This document shows positions 1 through 5,000 of a stretch of DNA of 6,285 nucleotides, in pieces (position 1 is the stretch's first letter; every line of letters starts with the position of its first letter). A program made the translations under genes and the position numbers. The notes under the pieces are model-generated. The model saw only the letters and a list, made by a program, of their open reading frames with translations. It ran no database searches and had not been told where the DNA came from. The stretch is from Lachnospiraceae bacterium (GTDB lineage: Bacteria; Bacillota; Clostridia; Lachnospirales; Lachnospiraceae), in contig JAGDAL010000286.1 of assembly GCA_017959525.1 (NCBI GenBank), forward strand, positions 1 through 6,285, written 5' to 3'.

Positions 1-211
1 CACAGCAAGCGCTGCTTCCGAAGAAGCGGAAGCACCGGTGGAGACGGCAGTCTCCGAGAATGCACCGGCAGTTACCCAGAAGGAGGAGACCGAGTCTCCT
101 GCCGAGAACGTAACCGCCACCGAACCAACCGAGCACAAGGGTGGATTCTTCGCAGCCATTGCGAACTTCTTCAAGTCCATCTTCGAGGCAATCCAGGGCT
201 GGTTCAAGTAG
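1..211 (+). CDS. C-terminal end of a probable secreted or surface-associated protein (5' end outside window)
   Basis: An open frame runs in from the window edge (first whole codon at position 2) to a TAG at 209-211, giving 69 residues. The first two thirds is a low-complexity linker rich in Ala, Glu, Thr and Pro, with no predicted fold. The last 23 residues, after HKGG, are a hydrophobic/aromatic stretch (FFAAIANFF, then KSIFEAIQGWFK) with Phe/Ile/Trp spaced as in an amphipathic helix. Clostridial secreted proteins often end with a linker plus an aromatic amphipathic tail of this kind, which may help hold them at the envelope; applying that here is inference. The catalytic or binding part lies outside the window, so no function is assigned. 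Codon use resembles that of the downstream protease. The gene converges on the nuclease gene, and a hairpin separates them. Confidence 0.72.
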   Translation, partial: TASAASEEAEAPVETAVSENAPAVTQKEETESPAENVTATEPTEHKGGFFAAIANFFKSIFEAIQGWFK

Positions 212-277
212 GACGTTCTCCGGGGAGAGAATAAGAGGATATAAAGGTAATAAGTAATAAAGCATATATACACAAAT

Positions 278-300
278 GGCCGCGGAGTTCTTCCGCGGCC
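278..300. terminator. Hairpin between convergent genes, possible bidirectional terminator
   Basis: A perfect 9-bp stem (GGCCGCGGA at 278-286 and TCCGCGGCC at 292-300) has a 5-nt loop. It lies between the stop of the + strand gene (211) and the stop of the - strand nuclease (316-318). The + side is followed by only two T residues and then AGCC. The - side reads into ATTTGTGTATATA. Neither is a classic U-tract, so termination is inferred mainly from the very stable GC stem and its position. Confidence 0.6.
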
Positions 301-315
301 TTAGCCAACATTTAA

Positions 316-1224
316 TTATAATTCTTTTGCATACTTCTCACGCAACTCTTGCGGGATATCAAAGAAATCCATCGCCGCATCTGCAGAAAGGTTCAGCTTC
401 TGCATGGCTGTGCGAATATCCTCCAGCCTCGCCCCATCAGCGCCTTGCTTCAAGCCTTCCTTCAGTCCTTTCTCATGCCCGATTCGCTCACCTTCTAACT
501 GGAACAATTCATGAGACTGAGCCTCGTTATATTCTGTTAATAACATATCTTTGACCTCCTCTCGGTGTGCCATGATGAAATCGCGAATCACAAAATCCAT
601 TGGCATTAGGCGGATGGTATCATCCACCGGATCTTCGTGGCCCTCTAGCTTGTATCGGCGCGAGGTGTCCATCACCCACGCATACTCAAACAATGGTCGG
701 CATTGCTCCATGAGCTTCTTGTTACGGCCGGCATTAATATTGAGCATCTTCACACGCACTTGGATATCCGATGTCTCCCGCGTATCCTCGGAAAATGCAT
801 CCGATAGATTCAGGATGACACAATCATCCACCTCTCTGGCACCATTGTAAAAAACAATCAGATGCGGCGTCGGAAGCATCACCTGCGTCACACCATACTT
901 GTTCAGCTTGTGTTTCTTCACGTAAGCCTCGTAGGCTCCGGACACATACTGCATCTGGCGTAGCGGCATATTCGGGTTGTACGTAGACTGATGCTCGTAT
1001 AAGTTCATCTCTTGCGCGATGATGAATAAGACATCATTGTGCATCCCAAGATACAGCGCTTCTTTAATTGTGTTGAACTCGATGGCCTCCGGGTCTGCAT
1101 AATCAGAATCGTTCACTGCATTATACAAACTCAATGTCCAATCTTTGTGATCTGCCTGTCCGAAAATAAACTGAAACAGGCGGTCTTTGTAGTCCTTTGT
1201 GACTACGTTTTCCTTTTCTGACAA
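316..1224 (-). CDS. Rpn/YhgA-like PD-(D/E)XK nuclease family protein (putative transposase)
   Basis: This is a 302-residue protein of the Rpn (recombination-promoting nuclease)/YhgA-like family of PD-(D/E)XK-fold DNases, whose studied members cleave DNA and raise RecA-independent recombination. Visible family marks are an N-terminal KDRLFQFIFG segment, an acidic residue D64 in the segment LGMHNDVLF, then E77-x-Q79 within YEHQS and the following NPNMPLRQM, and the LPTPHLIVFYNG strand around residues 117-128. The C-terminus has glycine every fourth residue (G245, 249, 253, 257, 261), a helical repeat typical of these proteins. Length is normal for the family and no frameshift is seen. The start is TTG at 1222-1224: an in-frame TAA at 1237-1239 blocks any upstream start, and AAGGAGGA at 1231-1238 lies 6 nt away. 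It stands alone, convergent with the upstream gene and divergent from the protease. Activity in the cell is not shown by sequence. Confidence 0.9.
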   Translation of the reverse strand: MSEKENVVTKDYKDRLFQFIFGQADHKDWTLSLYNAVNDSDYADPEAIEFNTIKEALYLGMHNDVLFIIAQEMNLYEHQSTYNPNMPLRQMQYVSGAYEAYVKKHKLNKYGVTQVMLPTPHLIVFYNGAREVDDCVILNLSDAFSEDTRETSDIQVRVKMLNINAGRNKKLMEQCRPLFEYAWVMDTSRRYKLEGHEDPVDDTIRLMPMDFVIRDFIMAHREEVKDMLLTEYNEAQSHELFQLEGERIGHEKGLKEGLKQGADGARLEDIRTAMQKLNLSADAAMDFFDIPQELREKYAKEL

Positions 1225-1230
1225 AACATG

Positions 1231-1238
1231 TCCTCCTT
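1231..1238 (-). promoter_or_regulatory. Shine-Dalgarno that fixes the TTG start of the nuclease gene
   Basis: On the - strand the sequence reads AAGGAGGA, then CATGTT, then the TTG start. An ATG at 1227-1229 is only 2 nt from the core AGGAGG and is out of frame; it would make an 8-codon peptide ending at a TAG (1203-1205). The TTG has 7 nt of spacing from AGGAGG, which is normal, and it opens the conserved family frame. Confidence 0.8.
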
Positions 1239-1267
1239 ATGTAGATTTGAACAAGAATCACATAAGG
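1235..1267 (-). promoter_or_regulatory. Leader hairpin overlapping the nuclease Shine-Dalgarno
   Basis: CCTTATGT at 1235-1242 and ACATAAGG at 1260-1267 form a perfect 8-bp inverted repeat with a 17-nt loop. In the nuclease mRNA the 3' arm contains the AAGG that begins the AAGGAGGA ribosome binding site, so folding would partly hide it. A role in limiting translation is inference. Confidence 0.5.
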
Positions 1268-1310
1268 TATAGAAATGCTTGCAGAAAACTACAGCTCTTT
1301 GCCTCTATAC
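1267..1310. repeat. Inverted repeat near the nuclease transcription start
   Basis: GTATAGA (1267-1273) and TCTATAC (1304-1310) are a perfect 7-bp inverted repeat with a 30-nt spacer. The outer arm sits just downstream of the predicted -10 box, around the expected +1 of the nuclease transcript. It could be an operator or a leader stem. At 7 bp, chance cannot be excluded. Confidence 0.3.
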
Positions 1311-1312
1311 AT

Positions 1313-1341
1313 ATTATAAATCATTCCTATCATTGTCTCAA
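1313..1341 (-). promoter_or_regulatory. Predicted sigma-A promoter of the nuclease gene
   Basis: On the - strand, TTGAGA (1336-1341) and a perfect TATAAT (1313-1318) are separated by 17 bp, which is consensus spacing with one -35 mismatch. Transcription would begin near 1306, leaving a leader of about 80 nt before the TTG start at 1224. Confidence 0.75.
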
Positions 1342-1377
1342 ACAAATTGGGAAATAGTGAGCAGAATTGCTCGGATG

Positions 1378-1399
1378 CCTTATGTGGCTCTTGAACAAG
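1378..1399. repeat. Second copy of a ~21-bp direct repeat flanking the nuclease promoter
   Basis: CCTTATGT followed by TTGAACAAG occurs here (1378-1385 and 1391-1399) and again at 1235-1242 and 1247-1255. The inner gap is 5 nt here and 4 nt in the other copy. The copies lie on either side of the predicted promoter at 1313-1341. A shorter TTGAACA recurs at 1452-1458. They may be paired regulator sites or the relic of a local duplication. Confidence 0.45.
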
Positions 1400-1469
1400 T
1401 AACAATATACACGCCGCCCATATCCACGTCAAATTAAAAAAGTATAAACTTTTGAACATATGTCAAACG

Positions 1470-1527
1470 AAGGATTTGAAATACCATCAGGGGGACATGG
1501 AAGAAAGGAAAACTTAGTCAAATCCTT
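1470..1527. repeat. 10-bp inverted repeat just ahead of the 73-bp array
   Basis: AAGGATTTGA (1470-1479) and TCAAATCCTT (1518-1527) are perfect inverted copies with a 38-nt spacer. The right arm lies inside the first degenerate unit of the tandem array. The spacing resembles the 36-nt gap between inverted elements in the array, so this may be a diverged outer member. Apart from this pair and the direct repeat, nothing was found in 1400-1512. Confidence 0.4.
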
Positions 1528-1841
1528 GAATAATCGCGGAAATACTGATGGATTTGGCGTGGGCGTGCTGTAGCGCAATGAAAAATTCAGTATTTCCTCC
1601 AGAATTAGAGAATTTCACTGAAGTGTCCGAGACGATTGAGCGAGAGCTATATCAAAAAATAAGTTAAAACGCCGGATTCCGGCGTAAATACTGATATTCG
1701 TGTACGGCGAGAAACGCAAGGAAACGCTAGAATCAGTGAAAATCCCGGATTCCGGGGGAAATACTGAAATCATGCTCATCCCGAGATCCATGAACGTATC
1801 ATGAATCAGTATTTGGGCAGCTGGGGCAGGAGAATACTGAA
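1513..1841. repeat. Degenerate tandem array, exact 73-bp period, with palindromic 37-bp units
   Basis: Five 37-bp units start at 1513, 1586, 1659, 1732 and 1805, separated by four unrelated 36-bp stretches. Each unit tends to begin with WTCAGT and to end with AAATACTGAW, which are inverted copies of each other. The right-hand motif is at 1540, 1613 (only ACTGAA kept), 1686, 1759 and 1832; the left-hand motif is at 1586, 1659 (ATAAGT), 1732 and 1805. Units 3 and 4 match at 30 of 37 positions. Both carry a central palindrome, ACGCCGGA-T-TCCGGCGT at 1669-1685 and CCCGGA-T-TCCGGG at 1744-1756. The period holds with no insertion or deletion although the sequences diverge. The period is not a multiple of three and the frames are not conserved, so coding is unlikely. 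No function is known to me. Confidence 0.8.
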
Positions 1842-1850
1842 ACTGCATGG

Positions 1851-1899
1851 TCCTCAGCTAATTTGTTAGCAGGGGGCTTGAGGTCCCAACCTTGAGCCC
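1851..1899. other. Two overlapping, mutually exclusive hairpins
   Basis: Hairpin A is TCCTC-A-GCTAA, loop TTTG, TTAGC-A-GGGGG (1851-1876): ten pairs with one A/A mismatch and one T-G pair among them, plus a T-G pair at the base. Hairpin B is GGGCTTGAGGT (1874-1884), loop CCCA, ACCTTGAGCCC (1889-1899): eleven pairs including two G-T. They share 1874-1876. Neither is followed by a T-run. No promoter reading into them was identified. Confidence 0.45.
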
Positions 1900-1953
1900 A
1901 AGTATTGCATAATATACACACGTGAATAATTTTACATTTGCACATGAATATTA

Positions 1954-1982
1954 TTGACTTTAAATAAGAAGATGCCTATACT
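1954..1982 (+). promoter_or_regulatory. Predicted sigma-A promoter of the protease operon
   Basis: TTGACT (1954-1959) and TATACT (1977-1982) are 17 bp apart, each one mismatch from consensus, in an AT-rich stretch (1900-1985). Transcription should start near 1989, giving a leader of roughly 109 nt before the ATG at 2098. No other promoter is visible between here and the gene. Confidence 0.78.
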
Positions 1983-1987
1983 TTTAG

Positions 1988-2063
1988 CCAACTAATCTGT
2001 TGGATTTACAACGCACGATAAAATTGCACCCGGCGTGATTAGGGACACGCAGGGTGCTTTTTT
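1988..2063 (+). ncRNA. Structured leader with attenuator, or short terminated RNA
   Basis: The transcript from the predicted start would carry a 5-bp hairpin (CCAAC 1988-1992, loop TAATCT, GTTGG 1999-2003), a linker, and then a strong intrinsic terminator. An alternative pairing, GTTG (1999-2002) with CAAC (2009-2012), excludes the first hairpin. CTAATC at 1992-1997 is complementary to GATTAG at 2037-2042, which spans the terminator loop, so a loop-loop contact is possible. No known riboswitch class is recognised. The element could instead end a ~75-nt small RNA. Confidence 0.5.
2026..2063 (+). terminator. Strong intrinsic terminator inside the protease leader
   Basis: Stem GCACCC-G-GCGTG (2026-2037) pairs with CACGC-A-GGGTGC (2046-2057): 11 pairs and one G/A mismatch, with loop ATTAGGGA (2038-2045), followed directly by six T residues (2058-2063). 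It lies downstream of the predicted promoter and 34 nt before the protease start, so it must be read through for expression. This suggests attenuation. Confidence 0.85.
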
Positions 2064-2076
2064 ATAAATATTTCAC

Positions 2077-2082
2077 GGGAGG
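2077..2082 (+). promoter_or_regulatory. Shine-Dalgarno of the protease gene, unusually distant
   Basis: GGGAGG lies 15 nt before the ATG at 2098, longer than the usual 5-9 nt. No ATG, GTG or TTG in the same frame lies closer; a CTG at 2095-2097 is the only other near candidate. The ATG is supported by the signal peptide that follows at once. Confidence 0.65.
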
Positions 2083-2097
2083 AAAATAAGAAAGCTG

Positions 2098-5000
2098 ATG
2101 AAAAACAAACACACAAGGCAAGCGATTGCTATGGCGCTCTCTGCTGTTTTAGCATTGACACCGTCATACACAGCATTCGCGACAGAAGTGTCGGAGCCGG
2201 CTGTATCTGAAAGTAGCGCAGAGACAGAGACTTCGAATGAAGCAGAGGAAGTGACTGAAACCACAACCACACAGGAAACTTCCGAAGATGCCGAAGTAAG
2301 CTTCGAGAAGGTAGATCCGGAAGCAGAAGGCATCGATGTACACGCTGAGTCCATTGAGGGGGAAACCACCGAGATTGAAGAAGCAAATCTCGACCCGGAC
2401 CAGGAAACTAGAGTTATCATTGTCTTAGAAGGCGACAGTGTATTGGACGCCGGATTTGACACCGATGAAATCGCTGAGAACAAGCGCGCAGTTGCGCTGT
2501 CTGAGCAAATTGTAGAAGAACAGCAGGAAACCGCTGAGAAGATTTCTGAGGAAGTCTTGGAAGGCGAGGAACTGGATGTTAACTACAACTTTACCTTAGT
2601 AACAAATGCATTCTCTGCAGATGTAACCTTCAAGGATATCGCAGAGATTGAAGAAGTAGATGGCGTCGCTGCTGTATATGTAGCACAGCAGTATGAGCCG
2701 TTGGTAGACGCAGAACCACAGACTGTTACCGCAGGTGACATGGTTGGCGGATACTCCACATGGGATGCAGGTTATACCGGAGCAGGTACCCGTATCGCAA
2801 TCATCGATACCGGTATTGATGCGGATCACCCATCCTTCGATGGCGAAGCTTATCTTGCACATTTGGAAGAAACCGCCAGTGATGCAGGTAAGTCTGTTGA
2901 AGACTACAACCTCTTGGATGAGGAAGAGTTGAATGCAGTATTGCCACAGTTGAATGCTACCAGAAGATTCGATGGCTTGAGCGGAGACAAGCTCTACGTT
3001 AGCCCGAAGATTCCATTCGGATTCAACTATATTGATAAGAATCTTGAGATTACCCACGACAACGATGACGAGGGAGATCACGGTACACATGTATCCGGTA
3101 TCTCCACTGCCAATGTATATGTACCAAGTGCCGCAAGTGAGACCGGCTTTGCTAAGCAGGCCAGCGGCGTGGTTGGTGTTGCTCCGGATGCACAGTTGAT
3201 CACCATGAAGGTGTTCGGTGCAAATGGTGGCGCCTACACCGATGATTACATGGCTGCAATCGAGGATGCCCTAGTCTTGGATTGTGATGTTGTTAACTTG
3301 AGTCTTGGTTCTTCCGCTGCAGGATATTCTTCTGCTGAGGAGGAATATATCAATGACATCTTCAAAAAATTAGAAGGAACCAGCACCGTTGTATCCATCT
3401 CTGCAGGTAACTCCGGACGTTGGGCTGACAACTCCGTATATGGCGTGAACTTAAGTGCTGATGTAAACCAGGATACCGTAGGTTCTCCGGGATCTTACAT
3501 CAATGCATTTACCGTTGCCAGTGCGGTCAACAGCGGAAACACCGGATTCTACATCGTCGTAGACGGTAACGAGACCTTCTTAACTCCGGCTGGTGATAGC
3601 AAGTCCGCAGAGTTACACACTTTGGATACTTCCGCAGACCAGAATGGTACGGATTATCCATTCGTGTTCTTCACCGGTAAGGGTGAGGCAAGCGATTACG
3701 AAGGTGTAGATGTTACCGACAAGATCGTTTTGGTATCTCGTGGTGCCATTACTTTCGGTGAGAAGCAGATGAATGCAGAAGCTGCAGGCGCAAAGGGACT
3801 TCTGGTATACAACAATACTGCAGGAACCATTAGCATGACCTTGCAGGGAAGTACTGCAACCAACTGCCCAACCGCATCCATTCAGTTGTCCGAGGCACAG
3901 GCAATTGCCAAGACCGGCACTGAGATTTCCGAAGGTGTGATCGAGGGAACCTTAACCGTTAAGGGCAATGCGAAGACCAGATACAACGCTCCGGATGGCT
4001 ATACCATGAATGATTTCTCTTCTTATGGTGTTCCGTCATCCTTAGATTTGAAGCCGGAGATTACCGCTCCCGGTGGAAACATTTTCTCCACCGTTGACCA
4101 TGGTCAGTATGAGAACAAGAGTGGTACTTCCATGGCTGCTCCGTCCATCTCCGGACAGAGCGCACTGTTGTCTCAGTACATTAAGGAAAACAACTTAGCT
4201 GCAGACAACGACATCTCCATTCGTACGCTGGCTCAATCCCTAATTATGAGTACAGCGACACCGTTACATGAAGGTAACGATCCGGAAGCACCGGTATATT
4301 CCCCGCGTTCCCAGGGTGCCGGACTTGCCAATGTAAAAGATGCCATTAGCTCTCCATCCTACATCCTGGTAGGTGACAAGGAAGGCAATGACGGCAAGGT
4401 AAAAGCTGTATTGGGAGACGACCCGGAAAAGACAGGAAATTACGCATTTGACTTTGATATTTACAACCTGACGGAAGATCCACAGTACTATGTACTGGAT
4501 GCTACCGTTTTAACAGAAAAGCTCTACGAAGAAGGCGGCGTAAAATATTTCGCAGGTACTTCTTATGAGTTAAATCCTGAGGTAACTCTGACTGCTGACG
4601 ATACTTCTTTGGTATACGACTTGAATGAAGACGGTCGCATCAATTCCAAGGATCGCAAGGTATTCTTGCAGGTAGTCAACAACTCCAAGGAGTTATCTAA
4701 GGTAAGCGGCAACGAGCAGTACTTCGATTTGAATGGTGACGGCGTTGTCAACACCAAGGATGTTTATGCTTTTAACAAGCAGTTAAAGGGCGGCCCGGAA
4801 GTGGCTGATCTTAGCTTAGAGTTGGTAGAGGTAAAAGATGCTACCAAGATCAATGTATCCATCAACCTCTCTGAGGAAGACCGCGCATACTTAGCAGGAT
4901 TCGAAAACGGTATGTACGTAGACGGCTTCGTTTATGTTAACGGTAACGTGAGCCTCTCTGTTCCGTTCCTGGCATTCTACGGTAGCTGGATGGATTCTTC

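Noticed and set aside
214..230. TCTCC-GG-GGAGA palindrome as terminator of the first gene
   Set aside because: The loop is only two bases and no T-run follows. The 278-300 hairpin is a better candidate.
276..554. 92-codon + strand frame beginning in the hairpin
   Set aside because: It begins inside the terminator-like hairpin, has no ribosome binding site, and runs opposite the conserved C-terminus of the nuclease.
1039..1221. 60-codon + strand frame opposite the nuclease N-terminus
   Set aside because: It is antisense to the conserved N-terminal segment of the nuclease, with no initiation signal.
1227..1229. ATG as start of the nuclease gene
   Set aside because: It is out of frame, too close to the Shine-Dalgarno, and reaches a stop after eight codons.
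1513..1841. Call as a CRISPR array (37-bp repeats, 36-bp spacers)
   Set aside because: The geometry fits, but most units agree only at their ends (6-10 bp), the centres differ, and no cas gene is in view. True arrays have nearly identical repeats.
1615..1848. 77-codon open frame on the - strand across the array
   Set aside because: It spans repeat units whose 73-bp period is not a multiple of three, so the units are read in different frames. No domain is seen. It is a by-product of the repeats.
2073..2483. 136-codon open frame on the - strand, rich in Ser and Val
   Set aside because: It is the complement of the acidic, repetitive Glu/Thr linker and signal peptide region of the protease. The Ser/Val-rich composition is what that complement produces.
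2596..3090. 164-codon open frame on the - strand inside the protease
   Set aside because: It lies opposite the conserved stretch leading to the catalytic His. Composition is unlike a folded protein, no family is recognisable, and it is explained by the codon use of the + strand gene.
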